Shown: one piece after another, positions 45,101 to 57,000 of the stretch
Layout of the letters: each line of letters starts with the position of its first letter
How positions within the stretch are numbered: position 1 is the stretch's first letter
Assembly: GCF_005239225.2 (NCBI RefSeq)
Contig: NC_133294.1
Location: forward strand, 4,464,001 to 4,528,000
Direction of reading: 5' to 3'
Source of the DNA: Populus alba
Lineage: Eukaryota; Streptophyta; Magnoliopsida; Malpighiales; Salicaceae
Length of the DNA stretch: 64,000 nucleotides
The notes under the pieces: model-generated
The model's input: the letters and a program-made list of their open reading frames with translations, nothing else
Database searches by the model: none
What the model was told of the DNA's origin: nothing
Translations under genes and position numbers: made by a program

Positions 45101-47051
45101 ACTCTGAGTACAACTAACCTGGGGGTGGCTCAAAACACGTTTCAATTCCTCCTTTGGTACACCAGGCAATCCCAAAAGGCAATGGTTAACTACCATCTGC
45201 ACCTCTCCTACTATATGCAGCCTATGACGAAGGAGTAAATCATAATTACGGTGGATGCTGCCACCCACTGAATTCTCGATGGGGAGGACTGCTTTATCCA
45301 CTAACCAGAGTTCAACTGCCTGGTCAATTGAGCACATGAAAATATTGGTGACAATCATTTGTAGCTTAGTTTAACAAAGAAAAGTGATGCATAAGAAATT
45401 TATGAACCTTGAAAGCAGCTTCAAACTGATCACATGGAACAGTTTCGCACTTTGGATATGCTTTTAGCGCAGCAGCCTCACTGTATGCACCAGGTATCCC
45501 CTAAAAGTGGGCATCCAAGCAAACATAAGAATAGCACAAAAGACATGGATGTTAGGGAGAAGAATATCCAAGTGGTTACCTGATAAGCAACCCGTACTTG
45601 TGCACCATTTCCAGGAGAAGAAGAAAGATCTGTAGCGGACAGCGGTTCTACAATACATAGCAAAAATGCAAAATGGATCAAAGAACATTTTTTGGAGTTT
45701 TGGAAATCGACACCAGCTTACTAGATTTTCTTTGTCATTATTGCACTGGCACAATGCATTGTTATTGCTTTGACTAACTTAATAGGCGACATGGTAATTA
45801 TCCATCACATGGTTTGAAGCTATTCGTATGAATAAGATCCATCACAAACCTCCAAAAGATCTAACATACCCAGACTAGTGGACAAACTAATACAAATAAT
45901 GGAAACCACTAATTTCATATTAATGACTGAAAAGGAATTAAATTAATTACTACTATAAAAATCGATCCTTAGTCCAATTATGCATGCAGAACACGAAAAT
46001 TAAACCAAGAAATGCTCAACTACATGCACTCGACGAGCATCTGCGACAAGGCTAGCACCCTATATAGAATTTTTAAATTTTCAACAAAATCTTCTTCCAC
46101 AAACCTAAAAATGCCTGAATGCATGCACATTATGAGCATCCAACTTGATCACGTCTTATATGGCATTTCCAGATTTTGAATAAATCTTCTTCTATGGAAA
46201 TACAAATTCTCAACAAATTCTTCTTGTAATATAAACCTAAAAATGCCTAAAAGCATGCCCTCTATAAGCATCCAACACAATCAGCATCATATATTGCATT
46301 TCAAGATTCTGAATTAATCTTCTTCCCATAAATTGAATAAACATTCAAAATGATCCTAATAGCTTCAAATCATTAGTTATCTTCCAAATATAAATGGAAA
46401 CACATAATTGATTCTATCAGCTAAATAAGATAAATCCATCCCATCATCCCAGCTGTAACCACAATAACATTGGCTGAGAACCACAAAAACTATAGAACAG
46501 AACCGAAAATCAATCTGCATTGCCAACCAATTGATTATGTTTTGGTTTTCAAATCCAAACCAAATTGAATGTTCATCTACAGACGCATGTAAATTAGTAA
46601 TCCACCGGTGAATCAAAGTCCTGTTTTACACTAAAGCAGGCTGTTTTTCTATTCTACAGCATACAAAGCTAGTAAATTTAAAACAGTAATTCACTATATA
46701 ACAATCCAAGAAGAATAAACAGCTTAACTTCAAAAACAGTGAATGATTATATAATAACTCACTAGGAAGGAGGTTCAAATCCTTGTGAAACCCTCTGGAC
46801 TGAGTGTCCTGAACCTGATCAGTTGCCCCAGAGGTATCCACCGGAGGAGCTGAAGGCTTCTCATCTTCAACAGGAGTGATAGCTCTTTGAGCCAAAACAC
46901 TTAAGCAACAACATTCCCATTTAGGAACCCTCTCAAGATCCCAATAGCACCTCAAATCCACACATCTCCTCAACCCCAAATCTGACACGCCCACTTTAGA
47001 ATGAGGCCTTAAAGGGCTAATCCAGATGGGAGAAGCAGCCCTTAAAGCCAT
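42147..47051 (-). CDS. Arogenate dehydratase, ADT1 type, 11 exons
   Basis: Converts arogenate to phenylalanine by dehydration and decarboxylation in the plastid, feeding protein synthesis, lignin and flavonoids. Exons in order: 47051-46763, 45647-45580, 45500-45408, 45319-45119, 44215-44135, 44042-43947, 43832-43755, 43651-43562, 43477-43410, 42521-42440, 42203-42147. All junctions are GT-AG and the frame gives 400 residues. The first 110 or so are transit-peptide-like. The dehydratase domain follows: [35 protein letters not shown], and the catalytic T-R-F at 283-285. The C-terminal ACT domain has the ESRP motif (334-337), which in this family binds phenylalanine for feedback control. An intron-rich structure and residues such as [16 protein letters not shown] point to the ADT1/ADT2 clade; from memory it is closest to Arabidopsis At1g11790. 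Confidence 0.95.
44504..44725 (-). repeat. 111-bp tandem duplication in an ADT1 intron
   Basis: Two adjacent units (44504-44614 and 44615-about 44725) share 'gatgagtgtttatatctaac' and 'attggagggtgtctcctaatc', with only a few differences. They lie within the 0.9-kb intron between exons 4 and 5, away from both splice sites. The near-identity points to a recent duplication. Confidence 0.92.
45990..46335 (-). repeat. Three diverged tandem units in ADT1 intron 1
   Basis: Units of roughly 100-120 bp, each with 'aaatgc-t-aa-catgc', 'gagcatc' or 'aagcatccaac', 'tatatggcatt' and 'atcttcttc'. The starts are near 45998, 46108 and 46220. No ORF. Confidence 0.75.
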
Positions 47052-47747
47052 TAAAGAGTAAAAAAGATTGCAACTTTCACAATGTATATGCAAATGTAAA
47101 CCAAAACCAAAACAAAACAACCTCACCAACAAGGCATTAAGAAAACATAAGAGAAGGGTTGTTGGTGATGGGGTTGTTGGAGGTGAGTTTTGGTGAAATC
47201 TCCTACAGCATTTGTCAAGGAGACTCAAATAAATGGACCCCACTAACCCAAAAAACCCATACAACTAAAACCCACAATTCTATGGTCTCTCTATGTAATG
47301 AAAATCAAGAAAAGAAGTGATCTTTTTCACTTTTTGTTATTTCATAAAAAGAATTTGACGACCAAAAAAAAAAAGGCTCTTTACAAGAGATTGTTAGTGA
47401 GGTAGGTGAGCCAGAATTTTGGCTACTCGTTTCCACAGAATCTAGAGAGAGAAAAAAATTAAAAAGAAATACAAAAGAGAAAAGGCTTTACAAGAGAAAG
47501 AGGCATTAAAGAGACAGCATTGAATGAGAAATAAATGTGTTTTCTTGCTTTCAATGTCTCTAGTATGCATTTACAAGTAAACTCAATCTCTTAACAGGTA
47601 TTACCAAAGAAGAGGGTGGGAGGTGGTTCTATCTTGTGGTGGGGTAAACGTTATTTCTAGTTTTCTACCCTTGAAGATTTATCAATGTTTCACTTTAATA
47701 CCTAGCAGGTCCCAAGTGTATTATGTCAGTATTTTTCCCCCTTAACA

Positions 47748-47751
<4 letters not shown>

Positions 47752-47788
<37 letters not shown>
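47752..47788. repeat. (TA)n microsatellite in ADT1 upstream region
   Basis: About eighteen TA units, 700 bp before the ADT1 start codon on the minus strand. Confidence 0.95.
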
Positions 47789-47791
<3 letters not shown>

Positions 47792-49094
47792 GATTTTGAG
47801 TTTTCTTAGGCTGCTAGGTGTTTTTGTGAAATATTATAGGTTTATGGGGATTCGAGAGGAAAGAATGGGAGAAAAAGTAACAAAAACATGATGAAAAGAG
47901 AGATTTATTATAATAATTTCGTTGTAAAAAACACAATTGAAGAATTTTGACAACTGTAGAGGTAAGATTGGGAAATTTTAAACTTATGGAAGACAGGGAA
48001 ATGACATTGATAAAACCATAATGATAAATAAAACTAGAATGCACCCTTCTTCTTTTCTTTGATTCTTTCAATCATTTTAGAGTATTGCTAAGCATTTTAA
48101 ACCATAGGAAGTAGTTTTTCATCCCTTGAAATCAATGTTATTTAAGGCTAAAACCATAGGCTTAACATATTAAAAAAAATAAAAACAACTTTGTTTTTTT
48201 TTTTTAAATAATAATCCGGTAAAGTCATATCTAACCATGTTGCTATCAACATTTGTTAATGGCTATTTAATACTTGGAAAACAGAGTTGTTATAGTAAAG
48301 CCAAACCTAGCAATTTTAGTCAGGAATGTTTCCCTAATTTTGTCTAATAGTAATTAGGTTTCGGTTAGTGGTTTTGTGATATCCCATTTTGAGAGTTTTC
48401 TTCCTTGCATGTTTTGATTACTATATGTGAAGAACGATGTTACATTTGCGGCAATTGTTTATATCTCAAATTTTTTTTTTCTATAATTATTTAATATGTT
48501 TTGAATTAAAAATACTTGGAAAAAACCCATGACAAAAGTAATGGCGCATGGTTATCTTGGACAAAGGTTTTTGGAAAGGAGTCACCGTTATCATGAATTT
48601 TTCACTTTGGTAGGGCCAAAAGCCTGCAATTTTACTTTCCGGCAACCAAAAATGGTTAGATTTGGCTTTGTGAAGCAGAATCTTCTTACCAGATAAGAGC
48701 AATCTCCATGTTAAGGCAAGACAAGAAGAGAAGGACAGGGTGAACGATGACATGGAATTGCTCTATTGGTATTGTGTAGATTCTTTACAGTACACTGAGC
48801 TGGCTATTTGTCCTCTGAAACCCCACTGCAGTCCCTGGATTGCTCGGCTTATTTGGAAAGTTCGTGAAAGATGAAAGCAACTCGTTATCATACTATATTT
48901 AGTGGTGTTTTGCACTTCCGTCCGACACACACTTATTTTTAAAATTTTTCTATACATTTTTTTCCCCTATAATTGACCATTTCACAAAATACTATTCGTA
49001 ATTTTATTATTATTTATCATCTCACAAAATACTATTTTTATACTATTCACAAAATACTATATTTAGTAGTAAATTCGGGTTATTTTATTGTGTT

Positions 49095-49310
49095 CTATTT
49101 TAAAATTGATTTTTTTTCATCATTAATCTTTAACAATGAGTTTATTATAAATTGAGTTTCATAATTTTTTTTTAATAGAGATATCTCAATTTTATAATTT
49201 TGATTATGAGTTTGACAAATTAATCAATGTTAATTTAAGTTTTTTTTTCTATAAAATTATCTTGATTTCAAGACTTAAATCATGAGTTTAACAAGTTATT
49301 TTAAAAATAT
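49095..49310 (+). repeat. Two dispersed units of the 25-kb array family
   Basis: Shares 'tttaacaatgagtttatta', 'aaattgagtttcataatttt' and 'gattatgagtttgacaa' with the array at 25043-25965. Strongly diverged. Confidence 0.65.
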
Positions 49311-49569
49311 AAACTATATTTATACGTAACTTACATAAGGTACTTTAAAAGTGTGTTGAGAGTATTATATATAGTTTATATTTTTAGGTGTGTTTTACTT
49401 GAAAATTTATTCAATTAATGTTTTTTTTAGTATTTTTATAGTTTTAATGTGTTTGATGTAAATAATAAAAAGAAAAAATATGAGAAAAAAGATATTTTAA
49501 AGTAAAAAATATTTTTAAAAATTTATATATAGTTACATTGATTGAAGGACATTGACAGGGATAAAAATC

Positions 49570-49582
49570 TCTCTCTCTCTCT

Positions 49583-49630
<48 letters not shown>

Positions 49631-49632
49631 TC
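49570..49632. repeat. (CT)n(TA)n compound microsatellite
   Basis: Roughly 19 CT units with one interruption (tatct), passing directly into about thirteen TA units. Confidence 0.95.
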
Positions 49633-49847
49633 GGTTTTCTTGGAAAGGTTTGAGGATACACCTAAAAGCTTTTGCTCTTATTTAAATAGAAAGTATGATC
49701 AGCAGAAAAGGTTCATGATGTGCACACAACCCGCGTGTGATGATGGGATTCTTTGATGAAATATCCTTTGTATTATTCAAAGGTATCATTTTTTAGGTAA
49801 AAGATAATGAGTTCTAGAATATGTCAATGCTAACTTGCGTATTTGAT

Positions 49848-49993
49848 ATTACAGTAATTTTTGTTTTTTAAAATATTTTTTATTTAAAAAATATTAAATT
49901 AATTTTTTTATATTTTAATATACCAATGTTAAAAATTAAAAAAATTATCTTAACATATTTTTAATTAATAAATATTTTTAAAACACACAACTA
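49848..49993. repeat. AT-rich dispersed repeat
   Basis: Self-complementary A/T block ('aaaatattttttatttaaaaaatat', later 'tttttaattaataaatattttt') resembling those at 386-575, 13556-13735 and 20317-20470. Likely the same eroded miniature-element family. Confidence 0.5.
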
Positions 49994-51194
49994 TCCTGGC
50001 CTTATAAAGAATGCTAAGAAAGTTGGGTGCATATGCGACAATATCATAGTGAGTCAATTAGATTCCTTTGATTATATCGATCACTACATCCTTGTCTACT
50101 CTTTAATTTGCCAATCATCCCACAATATCATATAGCTGCAATAATATATCGAGCTAGTGACCTTAGAGTTAGTGTATGAGACATTATAATATTTTACCGC
50201 ATATGATTCTCCATGTATTTAATATTTGTTGATTTTACAGCAATTAAGTTAAAATTCAAATCTTGATAGACAAATGAAAATTAATGTCGAGGACAATGCA
50301 TCCTTTTTTACCCATCTGCCAATCATCCCACAATGTGATAGAGTTGTCTACTAGTCTATTTACAGGAGAATCGGTGGGAGGATTATATATAATATATGTA
50401 CAAGAATTTTCTATAAAAAAACAATGAGTGTCGTCCCTGTCACAGCTTCGAACCCTTCACAAACCACATATTTCCTCAGGTAGTTGAATCAAATCCTCAT
50501 ATTTCTATTTATTTTCTCTTGGATGTTGCGTTAAGTCCTCCACCTAACCTCGTTTTGTTTTCTTGAAGAGGTAGGTGTTGAAAAGTCTATTGGAAAAAGA
50601 AAAAGAAGTTGATCTAAGAAGAGTGATAGGAGCTAGGGCATAGAGTAGAAAATGATGATAGCAAACATTATGATATTCTTGAAAGATAAAGTTAATTACA
50701 TTGCAGTACTTGTGAAGAGGGGAATTTGGAGCGTCATTTTCTTCTTTTTCAATCTGTGGGCTTCAAGTTGAAGGGATATCTTACACCTAAAGCTCTCTTA
50801 GCCAATCCTATCTCAGGTAAATGTCTGGCTATTAATTATTACTGAATTATCATATGATCTCTCTTGTTTAATTTTATTGACTATTTGGTCATCAAGTGTA
50901 TTTTCTTTACTTTGACTTCAATACATGATTGGAAGTAATACTATATCATAAAATATGTCTGCTAATTAAAGATTACCTTGAAGATTCAAAGAGGGAAAAT
51001 AGAAAGAATTCACTTAGAAAATCGGACTCTAATATGTAATTTACTGTGTATGAAACAGAAGCTATTATCATACATGTTAAATGATCTTTAGTTTTATATG
51101 CCCTAGCTAGCTAAAATGCTATTGATCATAAGTGAGAGAATCTTATTCCAAGAGCATCTTTAGCCGGCTTTTGCTAGTCGACTTGTTCGTCTTC

Positions 51195-51410
51195 ATGGAC
51201 TTGTCTTCTTTAACCTCGTCCTCTTCGTTCAATCTTCTTTCTGAACTTCCCTCTCCTTCACATGCAAACCTGCCAGAATCCGAGAAGCAGCTAAGGAAAC
51301 CAGGCAACAAAGCCATCGATAAGAAGCTAGTTGTGGCAATTAAGCTCTTAAATTATGTCGAAAACGAATTCTTTAGATCCAGTAGGGTTTTTTCTGCTTT
51401 GAGTTCTTGA
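51195..51410 (+). CDS. Short ORF, unidentified (71 residues)
   Basis: An ATG at 51195 opens 71 codons. The N-terminal third is Ser/Leu-rich; the rest is charged (SEKQLRKPGNKAIDKKLVVA) and then hydrophobic or aromatic. The sequence composition is less AT-rich than its surroundings, which is the main reason to list it. No known domain, no visible promoter and no neighbour in support. It may be a chance ORF or an exon remnant. Confidence 0.2.
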   Translation: MDLSSLTSSSSFNLLSELPSPSHANLPESEKQLRKPGNKAIDKKLVVAIKLLNYVENEFFRSSRVFSALSS

Positions 51411-53112
51411 TATGGAAACACAATTTCTTTCTCCATCTCCATTTATACACACGCTAGAATTCTTCACAAGTAAGCATCCAAATTTATGTGGCAGCTGCTA
51501 GAAATCTCATGAACAACTACCTTGGACCCCATGTGTCAAATGACATGTTGGGTTAAGCTGCTATAAGGAAAGAAACACTTCACATGCTAGCTAAGGTCAA
51601 TTCTAGCATGGTTGAAATTTCGTTGTCACATAATTTCCACAACGATGGAGATATTGTACGTACATGGCAAGAAGACAATATCATCATTCATTTCAGTGTC
51701 AGCATCTCTAAAAAAAAAATCCTATTTTAAAAACTTAAATTAATAAAATAATATTTTAAATAATATAAATATAGCTTTTTTTACAATATTTATTTCAATA
51801 AAAAAAAAAACCATTTGAAGAGCCAATTATATTAGAGTGAAAGAAGCTAATAATTTATTATTTCTTAATAAATTTAATGTTATTTTTTTTATATGATTAC
51901 ATTTAATTTGTTTATTTTTTTAGTGGTCCCACTTTATTGGTTTTAGTTTTTTTTGAAAGATATGTATGAATAGTATTTATGAGAGAGAAAAAAACATTTT
52001 AATATTTTGTTTAGCTTTTTCTTTAAATGTACAAAATAAACATAAAAAAATCAAAATAATATTTTTTAATATTTAGCTTTTTATCTAACACACTCATTAA
52101 AGATGCTTTCACCGACTAAAAATGTAGCGGTACGGCACACTAGAAACTTCAAGGCAAGCCTTAATTTAAAAAGTTCCCAGTCCATAGTTTCCATCTCAAT
52201 TAGATCCTTATCATACCAATACATTTCAATCATATTCTTTAATTAGTCTAAGTTAGCATAATAGTCAAGGATTTGATCGAAAATCATGTCCTTCAAAAAG
52301 TTAAATCATTTAAAAATAATTTGATTTCCCTTTAACTCATTAAAAACATTTGAATTTACTGAAATCTTTCATATCACATGATAAAACAGACTATATAAAG
52401 AAATTCAATTTATCTCTAATTTGGATGCCATGAGATGAGACTTTAAAAGTTTTATATAAGCCATGTGAAAAAGTCCTCGTGTTCATTCCAAGGCCCATTT
52501 AATGACGTTAGGATTCAAAAGGACTTATGGGCCCCAAGAAAACACAGGTGGGTTCTAAAACTATTAAAAGGCCTGGCTTGAAGCCTAGAAAAAACATACA
52601 TCATCGGGCCTACAGGCCTATCTCTTTAACCATTTGTACACAGAAATTGTTCATAAATAATTTCTTCCCTTCCAAAAAGGGAAAGAAAAATGATAACAAA
52701 CCCCCGCTATACTATTTTAGTTTTTGGAATTTAACTAGTCGAGCGATGCAATTGAGTTTTAGCAAAACATAAAAATAAAAATAATCATAATTCTTGCTTT
52801 CCACTTTCATTTTTTTTTTCTAAAATTATATATCGAATATAAATTACAGTTAATCATGGTTTTCAGGAAAAGTATTTAAAGTTTTTTTTTTTTTTGTTAT
52901 TATCATATAGTGATAAAAATCCTCCACTCATGGACGACTATTGAGAAAAAAGAAAGTGAACATGTTATGCTAACACGGGCGTGGGCTCATTTTCTTCACG
53001 GTGATCACACGTAATGGTAACCATGTCGATCGATCCTCCCTGATGGCACCATTGGCATAGGTCTCGGGGAGGTTATACGTACACACCATGCTAATTGATT
53101 CAAAGTTCATCG

Positions 53113-53319
53113 TCAAAGCTGCAAGCCATCGAGCATTGATACCAAGAGTACTTGTAAATGGAATCCGAAAAGAAAACCAGCCAAATTTACTGTATGACAA
53201 GAGCTAGGCGCCATGCAGGAGGAAATTAAGAGGACGACGAAGGGTCCAAGAAGATAGAAGAAACATGAAGGAAAAGAAAGGGGCTTGGAGCTGGCTTTGG
53301 TTCCCCTTAGTGAGTGCAT
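53113..53319 (-). CDS. Short ORF with hydrophobic N-terminal part, unidentified
   Basis: Minus-strand ATG ORF of 68 residues. After a basic start it has a strong hydrophobic run (SCFFYLLGPFVVLLISSCMA, about residues 18-37) that would suit a signal peptide or membrane anchor. The rest has no motif I recognise, including the usual plant peptide-hormone motifs. Overlapping open frames at 52970-53200 and 53344-53652 on the same strand suggest a less AT-rich, possibly transcribed stretch. It lies just upstream of the young copia element. It could be a secreted peptide, an exon remnant or non-coding. Confidence 0.2.
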   Translation of the reverse strand: MHSLRGTKASSKPLSFPSCFFYLLGPFVVLLISSCMAPSSCHTVNLAGFLFGFHLQVLLVSMLDGLQL

Positions 53320-53752
53320 GGCTTGTAAGGAAGTGAAATGTGTTTAGATTAGGTCTAGTTTGCTGCAGACATGTTTCACTGTTGTTGGCTGCTCAAGGTC
53401 ACGACAATGGAAATGGTTAGAGAGTGCTGTTCTTCTTAACCTAGCCCCACTAATCATTTCAAGCCTAGTACAACTGGTATTTTGTGCATCTAAAGCCTTG
53501 TACCGTTGGCAACCAAAAGAAAAGAAGATGGAAAGATTGTGTCCCACTTGAACTTGATTAGCAGTGAAAGGGAAGCATGATGATGATGAAGTCTTACATT
53601 TATCTTTTCCAGACAAGCCATCAAATGAGGTCCATTGGAAGCATGAGCACAAGTGAAAAATGATTAGCTTAGTAGCATAATCTCAGTTACTTAAGAACAA
53701 AAAGTTGTGCTAAATTAATAGTACCAGTTTATAGACTGATTTAGGCAATTAA

Positions 53753-53981
53753 TGTTGGAAGGTTAATCTGCTGCAATATGTTTAACAGTTATTGTTCATG
53801 TATTTGTTTCCTTTTATGATTCATTGAATGTAAATCAAATCCCTTAGAATTCTGCATTATTGTAGCATTGAATAGCTTTATTATTTTAACAGTTACTCAT
53901 GTAATCATCTGTATATATTTCTCTCCAAAAGTTCAATAAAATATAACTTTGCAGATTCAATCTCTTCTTATTCGATTTACA
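53753..53981 (+). repeat. 5' LTR of copia element 2
   Basis: 229 bp, TGTT...TACA. Contains 'ctgtatatatttctctcc' and 'tcaataaaatataac', plausible TATA and polyadenylation regions. One base (a in ccaaaagttc) differs from the 3' copy. Confidence 0.97.
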
Positions 53982-54076
53982 TGGTATCAGAGCACACGTA
54001 AATTGAAATTCTAAAATCAAAATTCTGCATTCAAAATCCTTCCTAAACATTCTCACGAAATTTTGCCTTCACTGTC

Positions 54077-57000
54077 ATGGCCAATGAAGAAATCAATCTA
54101 TCAAGTCCCAGCACCATCGCTGCTCCATCTGATTCGTCCAAATCAGACCTTGCATCAAACTTCTGCAAATCTGACATCTCAAACCCATATTTCACCCATC
54201 ACTCGGATCATCCAGGCCTCATCCTTGTCTCCAAATCACTGAATGGAGATAATTATTCTGGGTGGAAAAGGGCTATGACTCTCGCCCTAAACTCCAAGAA
54301 CAAACTCGGTTTTGTCAATCGCTCAATTGAAATTCCTTCAGAACAGACTGATCCTGAAGGCTATGCTACCTGGTCACGATATAATGATATGGTCCATTCC
54401 TGGATCATCAATACATTGAACCCGGAAATTGCAGATAGTGTAATCTATTATCCCACCGCACATGAAGTCTGGGAAGATTTACAGGAACTTTTTTCACAGA
54501 GCAATGTGCCTCGCATATTTGAAATTCAGAGGGACATTGCATATCTTCGACAGGAGCAGCTCTCCATCTCCTCATATTACACGAAATTGAAAGGTTTGTG
54601 GGATGAATTGGCTTCATACACAGACACAACACATGGAACGCAGGCAGACCAACAAAGATTAATGCAGTTCTTAATGGGTTTAAATGACACTTACTCTGCA
54701 ATTCGAGGCCAAATCTTGCTGATGAATCCTCTGCCATCCACTCGCCAAGCTTATTCTTCGGTATGTCAAGAAGAAAAGCAACGATTTCTCAGCGTTGCAC
54801 AAACGGAGATGGGTGAGAGTGCTGCCATGGCAGTACGTTATAATAATCAAGGAAAAAGAAATTTTGTCTTAGAGACAGATCGCCCACAACACTCCGTGAA
54901 TCGCTTCTCTCAGCCTCGTGATACTCGACCGCAAGGAGAACGCTGTTTTGACCAGGATCGGCGCCGTTTTGGGTCAGGAAGGGGAAGGCCCCAGTGCACC
55001 CATTGTGGAGAAATGGGGCATTGGGTGCAAAAGTGTTTCCAGTTAAATGGGTATCCACCGAGACACCCTAAAGCGAGGATGAATGGGTACCCGATTGGAA
55101 ATCAAAGCCCGATTGGAAATCAGCACTCAATTGGAAATCAGCACAATGGTTTTCCCTTAGCTAACCAGGTATCTGAAATGTCCCACAAAGATGAGGTAAG
55201 GCCCACGGTTTCGTTGTCAGAAACTCAACTCAAGCAATTTTTGTCACTCCTAAATAATCATGAGGACAGTTCTAGCTCAAAAACCAATGCAGTAACAAAG
55301 CCAGGTTTGTCTGAACTTGATAACCATAACTGGATTATTGACAGTGGGGCTACTGACCATATCACATCTTCATCTGAATTGTTGAATGAAAATAAGGACT
55401 GCTCACTACCACCTGTACTGTTACCTAGTGGAGACAAGGCAGATATTATTGCGAAAGGGTCTTTACCCTTAAATTCAGTCTATTATCTGCATGATGTTTT
55501 ATCTGTGCCTACATTCAAAGTCGACTTGATGTCAGTCAGTCGTTTGACAAGGAGTTTGAACTGTTCAGTGACTTTTCTCCCTTATTGGTGTATTTTGCAG
55601 GATCTGGCTACGAGGAGGACGATTGGTTTGGGTAAACAGCGAAACGGCCTATACTATTTGGTGGCATTAGCGACAAAAAAAACCTCACCAAACCTTCCTC
55701 AACCACAAATCATCCTGCATGCTACCTTACCCTCTCCTCTACCGACCTGTGGCATAATCGTCTAGGACATGTCTCACCTTCCCGTTTAAGTTTTCTCGCT
55801 AAATTTTTTTTGAATTTTTCCGTTGAGTCAAAAAAATGCTTGCCACATGTCCTTTGGCTAAGCAAAGTCGTCTATCTTTTGGTACTAGTACTATTTCATC
55901 TACCAAGCCTTTTGATATTATACATTGTGACATTTGGGGTCATTATCGACATTCATCTATTTCTGGCGCTAATTATTTTCTCACCATTGTTGATGATTAT
56001 ACACGTTTTACGTGGATATTTTTAATGCGTCACAAAACTGAAGCACAATCAATTTTACAACATTTCTTCAGTTATATTTTCACTCAATTTGAATCTCGCA
56101 TTAAAATTTTTCGAAGTGACAATGGTGGAGAATTTATCTCACTTCGATCTTTTTTTCAAGATAAAGGTGTCATTTTTCAAACTTCTTGTGTTTACACTCC
56201 TCAATAAAATGGGGTAGTGGAACGCAAACACCGACACATCTTACAAGTTGCTCGTGCTTTAAAATTCCATGCTCAACTCCCTTCACAATTTTGGGGAGAA
56301 TGTGCCCTCACGGCTGTCCATATAATTAATCGGCTACCTTCACCGGTTATCTCTTTCAAAACACCTTTTGAACTTCTCTATTCCAAACCACCCTCATACT
56401 CTCATCTTCGCGTTTTTGGTTGTCTCACTTATGCCACTAATGTTCACACTTCTCATAAATTTGACCGACGCGCCATTCCTTCTATTTTCATTGGATATCC
56501 AATCGGTCAAAAGGCATACAAGTTATTTGATTTATCAACAAAAAAGGTCTTTACTAGCCGGGATGTAAAATTTCATGAAAATATTTTTCCATATGCCACG
56601 GTCAACCCTTCCCATGTGCCCCATTATTCTGCCCAAAACTCATCAACCCACAAATCTGGACCCCTCCCGCTTCCAACCCCGCCCCATGATCCTTTTGAGC
56701 CTCAATTTCGGCCCAGCCCAGAAACCCTCACCTCAGCTCAAACTCCCAATCCCTTACAAAATCACCTTCGGCCCAGCCCAGTTCCCCTCAACTCAGCCTC
56801 ACCTCCCGATCCATTACATCATCACCTTCAGCCCAGCCCCTCTCCACTTATCCAAACCGAGTCCACGCCCTCTCCAGCCAATGACCTGTCATCCACACAA
56901 ACTTCCCCAAATCCAATTCCACAATCTTCGTCTCCACCGCTTGAACCAATACCCCTCCGATCCCTCATCTCGCCTGAACCTGACCCAACCCACACCTCTC

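Larger units (their letters stand above)
47052..53752. other. Long intergenic region upstream of ADT1
   Basis: No confident gene over about 6.7 kb. The first 700 bp contain the ADT1 leader and promoter, with a TA microsatellite at 47752-47788. Also present: two units of the 25-kb array family (about 49095-49310), a CT/TA microsatellite (49570-49632), an AT-rich dispersed repeat (49848-49993), and two short candidate ORFs listed separately (51195-51410 + and 53113-53319 -). Confidence 0.5.

Noticed and set aside
46770..46790. ggttcaaatcc as a tRNA T-loop
   Set aside because: It lies in ADT1 exon 1, and no acceptor stem or anticodon arm can be built around it.
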